Below are positions 1-6,337 of a stretch of DNA of 11,446 nt, piece after piece. Made by a program: the position numbers and the translations under genes. A model generated the notes under the pieces. That model had not been told where the DNA came from, did not search any database, and saw only the letters and a program-made list of their open reading frames with translations. The DNA is from Syntrophaceae bacterium (lineage in GTDB: Bacteria; Desulfobacterota; SM23-61), in assembly GCA_003154025.1 (NCBI GenBank), contig PMCE01000488.1:8277-19722 (forward strand), in the 5' to 3' direction. The first letter of the stretch is position 1, and every line of letters starts with the position of its first letter.

Positions 1-2
1 AA

Positions 3-251
3 AGGATCACTCCCACCAAAAGAAAAATCTTCCAGAGAAAAAAGAAAGAAACTTTATCCTCTGACATTAATGCCTCCAGGAGGCCGAAGTCTTCCTCTGC
101 GAAACAAATTCTTTTCCCCGTGCAAAGATCTTTTTCAATCATGGTGGGTTCTCTGGATACTGTCAAGAAATTTGTGTGGAATTTCTATAGAAGGGAAGAT
201 TGGCGCGAACCTCCCCAACCGGATTTGATCGCCAATACAATTACATTTTAA
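3..251 (+). CDS. Possible 3' end of an unrecognised gene entering from the left edge
   Basis: The frame starting at base 3 is open from the window edge to a TAA at 249-251, about 82 codons. The first half is rich in Lys, Ser and Arg. The last 36 codons, from an ATG at 141, look more protein-like (segments such as KKFVWNFYRREDW and PPQPDLIANT). The ATG at 141 has no Shine-Dalgarno sequence, so if the frame is real it is the C-terminus of a gene that starts outside the window. No family is recognised. An open frame of this length arises by chance fairly often, so this is weak. Confidence 0.25.
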   Translation, partial: RITPTKRKIFQRKKKETLSSDINASRRPKSSSAKQILFPVQRSFSIMVGSLDTVKKFVWNFYRREDWREPPQPDLIANTITF

Positions 252-260
252 ACCAGCGAA

Positions 261-280
261 CCCCTAAACAATGGTAGGGG
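261..280. repeat. Short inverted repeat downstream of the left-edge frame
   Basis: CCCCTA (261-266) and TAGGGG (275-280) form a perfect 6-bp inverted repeat around an 8-nt loop, ten bases after the stop at 251. No T-run follows, so it is not a canonical Rho-independent terminator. It could mark the 3' end of the upstream transcript or be an operator-like site. Confidence 0.3.
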
Positions 281-296
281 AGCACTTCCCGCATTC

Positions 297-330
297 AATG
301 CTTTTCCTTTCCAAATGCTTTTCCTTTCCA
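297..330. repeat. Perfect 17-bp tandem duplication
   Basis: Two identical, directly adjacent 17-base copies (297-313 and 314-330), each beginning AATGCTTTTCC and ending TTTCCA. It lies about 170 bp upstream of the GntR-family gene, in otherwise non-coding AT-rich DNA. It may be a slippage duplication or a duplicated protein-binding site; the sequence alone does not decide. Confidence 0.85.
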
Positions 331-343
331 TTGGTTGAAACAA
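331..343. promoter_or_regulatory. Candidate operator-like palindrome
   Basis: TTGGTTGAAACAA reads as an imperfect palindrome with five of six pairs matching around a central G. GntR/FadR-type regulators commonly bind short palindromes of this size upstream of their own genes. It sits directly after the 17-bp tandem repeat and about 80 bp before the likely promoter. Assigning it to the adjacent regulator is inference. Confidence 0.2.
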
Positions 344-381
344 ATTAATTTATATCCTTGTCCCTTTTGCAGACAGGGACT

Positions 382-402
382 GAAAAAGATTTTTGCTTTT
401 TC
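382..402. repeat. GAAAAAG/CTTTTTC inverted repeat
   Basis: GAAAAAG (382-388) and CTTTTTC (396-402) are perfect 7-bp inverted arms with a 7-nt loop. Just upstream, GTCCC (360-364) and GGGAC (376-380) form a second small stem. The pair could be a weak terminator-like structure for transcription arriving from the left, or part of the regulatory region of the next gene. Confidence 0.25.
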
Positions 403-423
403 TGGAAATTTTTTGATAAGCCC

Positions 424-452
424 TTGACAATATATTTAAAAAATGATAAATA
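424..452 (+). promoter_or_regulatory. Probable sigma-70-type promoter of the GntR-family gene
   Basis: A perfect -35 hexamer TTGACA is at 424-429. Possible -10 hexamers are GATAAA (445-450, 15-bp spacer) or TAAATA (447-452, 17-bp spacer); neither is ideal. The surrounding 430-490 stretch is extremely AT-rich, as expected for a promoter. The start codon at 498 is about 40 bases downstream. Confidence 0.45.
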
Positions 453-462
453 GCCTTTATAT

Positions 463-476
463 TTTATAATTATAAA
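463..476. promoter_or_regulatory. Perfect 14-bp AT palindrome before the regulator
   Basis: TTTATAATTATAAA is a perfect 14-bp palindrome centred between 469 and 470, and it contains a consensus TATAAT. It lies between the likely promoter and the start codon at 498, a typical place for an autoregulatory operator. AT-rich DNA makes such palindromes easy to find by chance, so the role is uncertain. Confidence 0.3.
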
Positions 477-497
477 TATAATTTTAGAAATACATTA

Positions 498-1151
498 ATG
501 ATATTAAATCTTTATATTAAAAGTTCCCTTTCGGAAAAGATTTTTCTGGTCTTGCGTGATCGGATTGTCTACATGGATTATCCTCCTGGGAAGCTCCTGC
601 TTGAAAAGGATATCTGTGAGGAATTCAAAGTAAGCCGCACTCCCCTTCGCGAAGCCATTCAGAAGCTAAAAGAAATGAAGCTGGTTACCGTTATTCCCCG
701 CTTCGGAACCTACGTTTCCTCGGTGGACATCGATGAAATCCGATTGGCTTTTGAGGTCAAAATCAAGCTCGAAGGGCTGGCTGGCGAAGTGGCCGCAAAA
801 CGCATAACTCAGGACAAACTAGAGGAATTGAAGTCTTTAATTGAAAAGGCGGATGGCCTGTTAAAGGAAAGCGGCCATCGCCATCTCATCGAAACCGATT
901 CCCAATTTCATGAAATCATGTATCAGGCAACCCAGAATCCCATTCTCATAGAAATGCTTGAAAACCTCCACGCACGCTGTGCACGTCTTTGGAATTCTGC
1001 TTTGGGTGAAATCATCCCGCTTGCTACAATCGTCAGTCAGTTGAAGGAAATTTATTCCTCCCTGGAAAAGAGGGATTCGGCAAACGCGGGCCAGCTTATG
1101 GAAAATCATGTGCGCTATTTCATCGACCAGATAAAGAATCAGCTCTTGTAA
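498..1151 (+). CDS. GntR-family transcriptional regulator, FCD subgroup
   Basis: A 217-residue cytoplasmic DNA-binding regulator. Residues about 12-75 form the winged helix-turn-helix, with the characteristic EKDICEEFKVSRTPLREAI stretch at 36-54. Residues about 80-212 form the all-helical FCD ligand domain typical of FadR/VanR-type GntR proteins, which sense small carboxylates or amino-acid-like effectors, often with a bound metal. Of the usual metal ligands, Asp134 and His138 (DSQFH) and His204 (MENHV) are visible. The middle His expected before the I-x-x-A/S-L helix appears to be Leu182 (QLKEI), so metal binding may be altered. The start at 498 leaves only a short lead before the HTH and has a weak ribosome-binding site (TAGAAA). 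It is co-directional with the cupin 70 bp downstream and is the obvious candidate regulator of this locus. Confidence 0.9.
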   Translation: MILNLYIKSSLSEKIFLVLRDRIVYMDYPPGKLLLEKDICEEFKVSRTPLREAIQKLKEMKLVTVIPRFGTYVSSVDIDEIRLAFEVKIKLEGLAGEVAAKRITQDKLEELKSLIEKADGLLKESGHRHLIETDSQFHEIMYQATQNPILIEMLENLHARCARLWNSALGEIIPLATIVSQLKEIYSSLEKRDSANAGQLMENHVRYFIDQIKNQLL

Positions 1152-1172
1152 ACAAATCTATTCTCCCACTAT

Positions 1173-1185
1173 CCCCCCAGGGGGG
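1173..1185. repeat. C6-A-G6 palindrome between the regulator and cupin genes
   Basis: Six C, one A and six G form a perfect 13-nt palindrome in the 70-bp gap. As RNA it can make only a five-pair stem with a 3-nt loop, but that stem is all G-C. No T-run follows. It may weaken readthrough from the regulator into the cupin gene or be a protein-binding site. Confidence 0.35.
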
Positions 1186-1221
1186 TGCGAGTAGTGAAAC
1201 TTTTAAGAAAGGATAAAAGCC

Positions 1222-1626
1222 ATGATTATAATGAACGTCAACGACAAAAAAGACCAGAAGATCGAAACCTACCCTTACAAAGGAAAGCCCATCCCCGTGA
1301 GGGATGTCTGGATCCGCTGGCTTTCCCAAGCGGGGCCGAGGGACTCGGTTGAATACGGCCTGAGGTTTTTTACCATCGGCCCAAGCGGGGAGATCCCGAT
1401 CCATAATCACCTTTATTACCAGACCATGTACATTCTTACCGGCCACGTTCGTTGCTTCCAGCATGATCCCAAGACGGATCAGATTGTCGGTGAAAAAGTC
1501 CTGGGGCCGAACGACTTTATCTTTATTCCTACCATGGAAGTACACAGCATGAAAAATGAAAGCGACAAAGAGACGGTGACCTTCCTCTGCTGCATCGCTA
1601 ACGTGTATGAGGAAGATAGCATTTAA
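1222..1626 (+). CDS. Small single-domain cupin protein
   Basis: A 134-residue protein with both cupin motifs. Motif 1 is G56-E-I-P-I-H61-N-H63-L-Y-Y-Q67 followed by ILTG (71-74). Motif 2 is G95-P-N-D-F-I-F-I-P103 leading to H108 and N112. The predicted metal-binding set is His61, His63, Gln67 and His108; Gln replaces the more common Glu, a change seen in some cupin dioxygenases and isomerases. The length suits a small beta-barrel, probably cytoplasmic. An AAAGGA at 1208-1213 supports the ATG at 1222; the ATG at 1231 is possible but less well spaced. Its place between the regulator and the aminotransferase suggests a role in the same pathway, either as an enzyme on the imported compound or as a sensor. 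Its substrate cannot be told from sequence. Confidence 0.85.
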   Translation: MIIMNVNDKKDQKIETYPYKGKPIPVRDVWIRWLSQAGPRDSVEYGLRFFTIGPSGEIPIHNHLYYQTMYILTGHVRCFQHDPKTDQIVGEKVLGPNDFIFIPTMEVHSMKNESDKETVTFLCCIANVYEEDSI

Positions 1627-1629
1627 AGA

Positions 1630-1659
1630 CAGTGTCAGGGCCAGTGCCAGTGCCAGTGA
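1630..1659. repeat. Five-unit hexamer tandem repeat (CAGTGC)
   Basis: Five consecutive 6-base units CAGTGT, CAGGGC, CAGTGC, CAGTGC, CAGTGA start three bases after the cupin stop codon. It fills part of the 89-bp gap before the aminotransferase gene. Units differ at one or two positions. It is one of several short tandem arrays found at gene junctions here. Confidence 0.75.
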
Positions 1660-1715
1660 GAATGAAATCTATATCTAACCCGGGACGTTTAAGGGTTTGA
1701 ACACAGGAGCGGAAA

Positions 1716-2873
1716 ATGCAGGTTGCGAAAAGATTGGATCTGTTCAAAGGATATCTCGGCACCGAGATGAACATGAAGTTGACGAAGATGCGGGAAGAGG
1801 GGCGCGATGTGATTAATCTGGGTCTCGGCGATCCGGATGTGGTCCCTCCGCAGCACCTCCTGGATGAGATGTGCAAAGCTGTTTCCAACCCCAATCATCA
1901 CCATTACCCGAGTTTCTACTCTAACCGGCCGCTCAAGGAGGCGATTGCCGGCTGGTACAAACGGCGATTCGACGTAGATCTCGATCCGAATACGGAAGTC
2001 ATCCCTCTCTTAGGCTCAAGTGAGGGGCTGTTTATCATCCACTTGTGCCTCTTGGATGTGGGCGATATCGCACTTGTCCCCGATCCTTCTTATCCTTCTT
2101 ATGAAGCAGGGGTGAAATTGGCAGGGGGGAAGGTCGAAGGGGTGCCACTTTTGAGGGAAAACGGGTTTTTGCCCGATCTGGAATCCATCCCAGCAGAGAC
2201 AGCGAAAAGAGCCAAGATGATCTGGGTGAATTATCCCAACAATCCGACGGGGGCCAGCGCAACCCTTGATTTTTATAGGAAGCTGGCGGAATGGGCGAAA
2301 GCCTACGATGTGGTGGTGATCTCGGACAATCCGTATTCGGAGATCTGCTTCGACTGCGAACCGCCGAGTTTTTTGCAGGTTCCCGGGGCCAAAGACGTGG
2401 GTGTGGAATTTCATTCCCTCTCTAAATCCTACAACTGCTGCGGGTGGAGGACAGGGATGCTGGTCGGGAACAAAGAAGTAATTGCCGGCATGGCCAAAAT
2501 CAAATCCCACTCGGACCGGGGAATGTACTATCCCCTGCAGGTGGCAGCCACGACGGCCCTGAACGGCCCGATCGACTTCATGGAATCCCGGAATCAGATG
2601 TTCAAGGAAAGAAGAAACGTGGTGGTTCAGGGTTTGAAGGATATCGGCCTGGAAGTGGAAAGCCCCCTGGCGACATTTTATGTTTGGTCTACGATTCCCA
2701 AAGGCTATTCTTCCCGGGATTTCTGCTTCAAGGTACTCGATGAAGCCAATGTCTGGATGATTCCGGGCTCCATGTATGGAAAGCATGGCGAAGGCTATCT
2801 GCGGATCGCCCTGACCCATCCTGTCGAACGCCTGAAGGAAGCGATGCAACGGCTCAAAGAATACAAGCGGTGA
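1716..2873 (+). CDS. PLP-dependent class I/II aminotransferase (DapL/AlaC-like)
   Basis: A 385-residue fold-type I aminotransferase, cytoplasmic. Visible landmarks are GLGDPD (36-41); the NNPTG loop (175-179); Asp204 and Tyr207, which contact PLP; the SLSKSYN block with the PLP Schiff-base Lys237; GWRTG (243-247); and the C-terminal Arg363 (YLRIALT), which holds the substrate alpha-carboxylate. The pattern is closest to the group commonly labelled LL-diaminopimelate aminotransferase or aspartate/alanine aminotransferase. The exact amino donor and acceptor cannot be read from sequence, and no lysine-pathway gene is adjacent. AGGAG at 1705-1709 supports the start. Its stop codon abuts the ribosome-binding site of livG, so it is very likely co-transcribed with the transporter and may act on the imported amino acid or its keto form. 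Confidence 0.9.
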   Translation: MQVAKRLDLFKGYLGTEMNMKLTKMREEGRDVINLGLGDPDVVPPQHLLDEMCKAVSNPNHHHYPSFYSNRPLKEAIAGWYKRRFDVDLDPNTEVIPLLGSSEGLFIIHLCLLDVGDIALVPDPSYPSYEAGVKLAGGKVEGVPLLRENGFLPDLESIPAETAKRAKMIWVNYPNNPTGASATLDFYRKLAEWAKAYDVVVISDNPYSEICFDCEPPSFLQVPGAKDVGVEFHSLSKSYNCCGWRTGMLVGNKEVIAGMAKIKSHSDRGMYYPLQVAATTALNGPIDFMESRNQMFKERRNVVVQGLKDIGLEVESPLATFYVWSTIPKGYSSRDFCFKVLDEANVWMIPGSMYGKHGEGYLRIALTHPVERLKEAMQRLKEYKR

Positions 2874-2887
2874 CGGAGGCATTTCTT

Positions 2888-3640
2888 TTGCTAGAAACAA
2901 AAAACCTTACCAAGGCCTTTGGCGGGGTCGTCGCAGTTAACAAAGTAAATCTGAAATTTAAAAAAGGGGAACTCTGCTCAATCATCGGCCCGAATGGAGC
3001 CGGGAAAACCACCTTCTTTAACCTTTTGACGGCCAGCTTTCCGCCCACTTCCGGCCGAATTCTTTTCAAGGGAGAAGAGATCACTTTTCTTTCGCCTCCC
3101 GATATTTTTCGCCGTCGCATTGTTCGTACCTTTCAAATATCGAGTATTTTTAAGGAATTGAGCGTTTTGAAACATGTCGAAATTGCCGCCCAAGGACGGT
3201 ATCGCTGCTCCAATTCCCCATGGGGCAGACTGAACCTAACCCGGGAAGAAATTCGAGAAAAATCTATTCGAACTTTAGAATTGACGGGATTGCAGGAACT
3301 CTCTTGGCAGCAAGCCGGGCTGCTCGCTTATGGGGACAAACGTCGGCTCGAAATCGCCATGGGTTTGGTCAGCGATCCAGAGCTCCTTCTTCTCGATGAG
3401 CCGACTGCGGGGATGTCCCCTGAAGAAACGTATCGAACGGCAAGCTTGCTTCAATCGCTTGCTCAAACCATTACTCTGATTCTCGTCGAACATGATATGA
3501 ATGTAATCATGAGCATTTCAGATCGAGTCATCGTTTTAAACCGGGGCGAAATCATTGCGGAAGGGATTCCTCGGGAAATTCAGTCTAATGGTCGGGTGCG
3601 GGAAATTTATTTGGGGAAAGCAAAGTTCCATGCTTCTTGA
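2888..3640 (+). CDS. livG: Branched-chain amino acid-type ABC transporter ATPase, LivG-like
   Basis: A cytoplasmic ATPase subunit of a LIV/HAAT-family importer. Landmarks counted from the TTG start (250 residues): Walker A GPNGAGKTT (34-42), Q-loop Gln83, signature LAYGDKRRLEIA (146-157; the usual Q of the motif is K), Walker B LLLLDEP (166-172) and switch His202 (VEHD). I chose TTG at 2888 because GGAGG at 2875-2879 lies eight bases before it and the resulting N-terminus (M-LETKNLTKAFGG) matches the family. A GTG at 2870 overlapping the previous stop would add six residues but lacks a Shine-Dalgarno. The gene overlaps livF by 11 bp. Confidence 0.92.
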   Translation: MLETKNLTKAFGGVVAVNKVNLKFKKGELCSIIGPNGAGKTTFFNLLTASFPPTSGRILFKGEEITFLSPPDIFRRRIVRTFQISSIFKELSVLKHVEIAAQGRYRCSNSPWGRLNLTREEIREKSIRTLELTGLQELSWQQAGLLAYGDKRRLEIAMGLVSDPELLLLDEPTAGMSPEETYRTASLLQSLAQTITLILVEHDMNVIMSISDRVIVLNRGEIIAEGIPREIQSNGRVREIYLGKAKFHAS

Positions 3641-4349
3641 AGTAAGAGATCTGCACACCTATTACGGACAGAGCCATATTCTTCAGGGAATTTCCCTTGG
3701 TGTTAACGAAGGAGAAATTGTAGCCCTCCTCGGTCCGAATGGCATGGGAAAGACCACCACGCTTCGCTCCATCATGGGCTTAACTCCTGCCAAATCCGGC
3801 CAGGTTCTTTTTAAAGGCGAAGACATTACGCGCCTTCATCCTTTTGAAATCGCCCGCAAGGGAATCGGCTATGTTCCGGAGGATCGGGGGATCTTCAAAT
3901 CATTGACGGTTCTTCAGAATCTGCACATCCCCCATTTGAATAAGGGGCATCGGGAGAACTGGGAAAGAGACCTCGAAAAGGTTTATGCACTTTTCCCGAT
4001 TCTGAAAGAACGGAGCCACCAAATGGCGGGAAGTTTGAGCGGAGGGGAGCAGCAAATGCTCACAACGGCCCGAGGGATGATTGCCGACGATCATTTGATT
4101 CTTCTTGACGAACCGACCGAAGGCTTAGCTCCTAACATCGTCCAGGATTTAATTGACTCCCTACAGACGATTAAGAAGCAAAATTTTACCATTCTGCTTG
4201 TGGAGCAGAGCGTAAACACGGCCTTTGAGATTGCCGACCGCTGTTATATTCTGGAAAAAGGCCGTATCAAAGCTCAAGGAAGGATTGAGGAGATCAAGAA
4301 AAACCCGGAGATCCTTCACCAGTATCTGGGGGTCCCAGATGAGAAATGA
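3630..4349 (+). CDS. livF: Branched-chain amino acid-type ABC transporter ATPase, LivF-like
   Basis: The second cytoplasmic ATPase of the same importer, 239 residues, the family's normal size. Walker A is GPNGMGKT (35-42), the signature is LSGGEQQ (136-142), and Walker B is LILLDEP (156-162). The switch position is Gln193 (VEQS), which is usual for LivF rather than a defect. I chose the ATG at 3630, whose N-terminus MLLEVRDLHTYYG is typical. An upstream in-frame start at 3555 would add 25 residues lying inside livG and not matching the family. The 11-bp overlap with livG indicates translational coupling. LivG and LivF are expected to work as a heterodimer under LivH and LivM. Confidence 0.92.
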   Translation: MLLEVRDLHTYYGQSHILQGISLGVNEGEIVALLGPNGMGKTTTLRSIMGLTPAKSGQVLFKGEDITRLHPFEIARKGIGYVPEDRGIFKSLTVLQNLHIPHLNKGHRENWERDLEKVYALFPILKERSHQMAGSLSGGEQQMLTTARGMIADDHLILLDEPTEGLAPNIVQDLIDSLQTIKKQNFTILLVEQSVNTAFEIADRCYILEKGRIKAQGRIEEIKKNPEILHQYLGVPDEK

Positions 4350-4403
4350 CCCTGTTCCGCTTCGCCGAAAATACCTCTAAAAACCATTGGTTCGGAAACT
4401 CTT

Positions 4404-5291
4404 ATGACTTTTGAATTTCTTTTCATGCAGATGTTGAATGGCCTTACGATTGGTTCGATCTTTATTCTCCTTTCTTCCGGTCTGACCATCGTTTTTGGGT
4501 TGCAGGGCATCACGAACTGCGCCCACGGTGTTTTCTACATGCTCGGAGCCTATCTGGCCATCAAGGTGATCATGCCTTTGGCCGGAAATTATTGGTTGGC
4601 TCTTGTGATTGCCTTCCTTTTCAATTTCGGGCTGGGTTGCCTGATGGAATATACCGGAATTCGCTTTCTGGTACAAAACAAGAGAGAAGGAACCCATGCT
4701 CTGGTGCTGACGCTGGGTCTCGCCATTCTGATCCGGGAGCTGGTAAAAATCACCTGGGGCGCGGTTCCCCAGCTTGCGGAGGTTCCGGCAGTTTTGCAGG
4801 GAACCCTCACCGTCGGTTCGGTGATCTATCCCATCTACTGGCTTTTCGTCATCGTCTTTACAGCAGCCATCATGGCTGCGTTGGGTTTTTTATTCATGCG
4901 CACCGGTTTAGGCATTTTGGTCCAGTCCATCACCATGAACAGCGAAGTCACCCAGGCATTGGGGACAAACGCGCCCCTGATTAATACGGCCGTCTTTGGC
5001 CTCGGCACGGGGATTGCCGGGATTGCCGGAGTCCTTTCCGCCCCTATTTTGGGCGTCGAACCCAATATGGTCTTTGATCTTTTGATCGTTCTTTTTGTGG
5101 TGATCATTTTCGGGGGTTTGGGAAGCCTGTTGGGGGTCGTTGTGAGCGGCATAATCGTTGGGATGATTATTTCATTCGGTACAGCCCTGATGACAGGGAT
5201 CATTGCCAAGATTCTCGTCTTTGTGGTCATGATTGCAATCTTGTTGGTACGCCCGCTCGGGCTGTTCGGAAAAACCGGTATTATGGATTAA
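4404..5291 (+). CDS. livH: Branched-chain amino acid-type ABC permease, LivH-like
   Basis: A 295-residue inner-membrane permease with about eight hydrophobic segments. The block GLTIVFGLQGITNCAHG followed by FYMLGAY (26-50) is the LivH family hallmark. A Gly/Ala-rich AGIAGVLSAP segment near residue 204 and GGLGSLLG near 237 mark the cytoplasmic coupling region. It should pair with LivM to form the translocation pore. The ATG at 4404 has only a weak ribosome-binding site (CGGAAA); an ATG at 4425 is an alternative but would cut into the first membrane helix. It follows livF after a 54-bp gap and is one base from livM. Confidence 0.92.
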   Translation: MTFEFLFMQMLNGLTIGSIFILLSSGLTIVFGLQGITNCAHGVFYMLGAYLAIKVIMPLAGNYWLALVIAFLFNFGLGCLMEYTGIRFLVQNKREGTHALVLTLGLAILIRELVKITWGAVPQLAEVPAVLQGTLTVGSVIYPIYWLFVIVFTAAIMAALGFLFMRTGLGILVQSITMNSEVTQALGTNAPLINTAVFGLGTGIAGIAGVLSAPILGVEPNMVFDLLIVLFVVIIFGGLGSLLGVVVSGIIVGMIISFGTALMTGIIAKILVFVVMIAILLVRPLGLFGKTGIMD

Positions 5292-5292
5292 G

Positions 5293-6312
5293 ATGAAAAC
5301 GAACTCTTTTCCATTTCTGCTGAGATCTAGATTGGGATGGATCGGGGGCGTCCTGCTTTGTTTGGGGGGTGCGCTTTTGCCTTTGCTTTTTGAGCTCAGT
5401 TCGCAGGCAAGTTATTTGCAGTATACCGCCGTGCGGATGATGATCCTGGGCCTTTATGCCATGAGCTTTGACCTGCTCTTTGGCTTTACCGGCATCTTTT
5501 CCTTCGGCCACGCTGCCGCTTTTGGCGCCAGCGCTTATGCCTCCGCCATCTTCTTTACGCGGTTTCAGATGACCGAGCCGATGGTCGTTATCCTCGGCGG
5601 GTTGGTCTTTGCCGTTATTGTCTCCGTTTTTGTCGGTTACCTCTCCTCCCGGGTGGGCAACGTCGCCGTCTTTTTGGTCACTTTTGCCAGTACGGAAGTG
5701 ATGCAGTTGATCGCCTTCTCCAATCCAGCAGGGTTGACAAACGGCGAAAACGGAATTTCCGGCATTAAGCGGACAGCCGTCTTAGGCCTGTTTTCCATCA
5801 AACCAGAATTGAATTTTTACTATTTCACCCTCATCATTCTTGTTGCTTCCTATTTCATCTTGCGGAAAACGGTCAACTCTCCGCTGGGCGACGTCTTTCA
5901 AGGAATCCGCGGAAATGCGGAGAGAGTTCGTTTCCTGGGATACAATGTCGAGCAATATAAGATTGTCTCCTTTGCCATTTCCGGATTGTTTGCCGGAGCC
6001 GCCGGGAGTCTAAACGCGCTGCACGAAGGGACGGTCGCTCCTGAAGTGTTGAGCTGGTTCCTTTCAGGGGATGCGGTATTGTTTACCGTGCTGGGGGGGC
6101 CGGGTACCCTGATCGGCCCGATCCTGGGCGCTTCCATAATCGTTTTGGTGCAGGAGGTCTTGAGCGACTTTCTGAGAGAATGGCTGGTTTTCGTGGGAAT
6201 GAGCTATGTGGTCCTTATTCTCTTTTTGCCGAAAGGGCTATTTCCGATGTTTTCAAGAATATTTCAAAACCGGGGAAATCGCCTTTCCAGTCTATCGAAA
6301 AACACTAAATAA
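5293..6312 (+). CDS. livM: Branched-chain amino acid-type ABC permease, LivM-like
   Basis: A 339-residue inner-membrane permease with roughly ten hydrophobic segments. LLFGFTGIFSFGHAAAFGA (61-79) is the family hallmark. A loop around residues 204-230 (RGNAERVRFLGYN, then ISGLFAGAAG) and GGPGTLIGP near 268 match the conserved coupling region. I chose the ATG at 5293, one base after the livH stop. An in-frame ATG at 5233 would add 20 non-hydrophobic residues lying inside livH. Translation is probably coupled to livH, since the ribosome-binding site is poor (TGGAT). The C-terminus is short and basic, and no ATPase domain is fused to it as in some LivM-LivG fusions. Confidence 0.92.
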   Translation: MKTNSFPFLLRSRLGWIGGVLLCLGGALLPLLFELSSQASYLQYTAVRMMILGLYAMSFDLLFGFTGIFSFGHAAAFGASAYASAIFFTRFQMTEPMVVILGGLVFAVIVSVFVGYLSSRVGNVAVFLVTFASTEVMQLIAFSNPAGLTNGENGISGIKRTAVLGLFSIKPELNFYYFTLIILVASYFILRKTVNSPLGDVFQGIRGNAERVRFLGYNVEQYKIVSFAISGLFAGAAGSLNALHEGTVAPEVLSWFLSGDAVLFTVLGGPGTLIGPILGASIIVLVQEVLSDFLREWLVFVGMSYVVLILFLPKGLFPMFSRIFQNRGNRLSSLSKNTK

Positions 6313-6337
6313 AACCGTGGGGAAAAGGAGGAAGAAG

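Noticed and set aside
465..470. Perfect TATAAT as the -10 box
   Set aside because: It lies about 35 bases from the TTGACA at 424 and has no -35-like hexamer at the proper distance; it is better seen as part of the AT palindrome.
1120..1545. 141-codon minus-strand frame opposite the cupin
   Set aside because: The plus-strand cupin has both metal-binding motifs and a Shine-Dalgarno sequence; the minus-strand frame has neither.
2016..2900. 294-codon open frame on the minus strand
   Set aside because: It lies entirely opposite the aminotransferase, whose PLP lysine, NNPTG loop and C-terminal Arg are unmistakable; the minus-strand product shows no family features and is an antisense shadow.
3555..3629. 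Longer N-terminus for LivF
   Set aside because: The extra residues overlap livG in another frame and do not match the family; the ATG at 3630 gives a standard LivF start.
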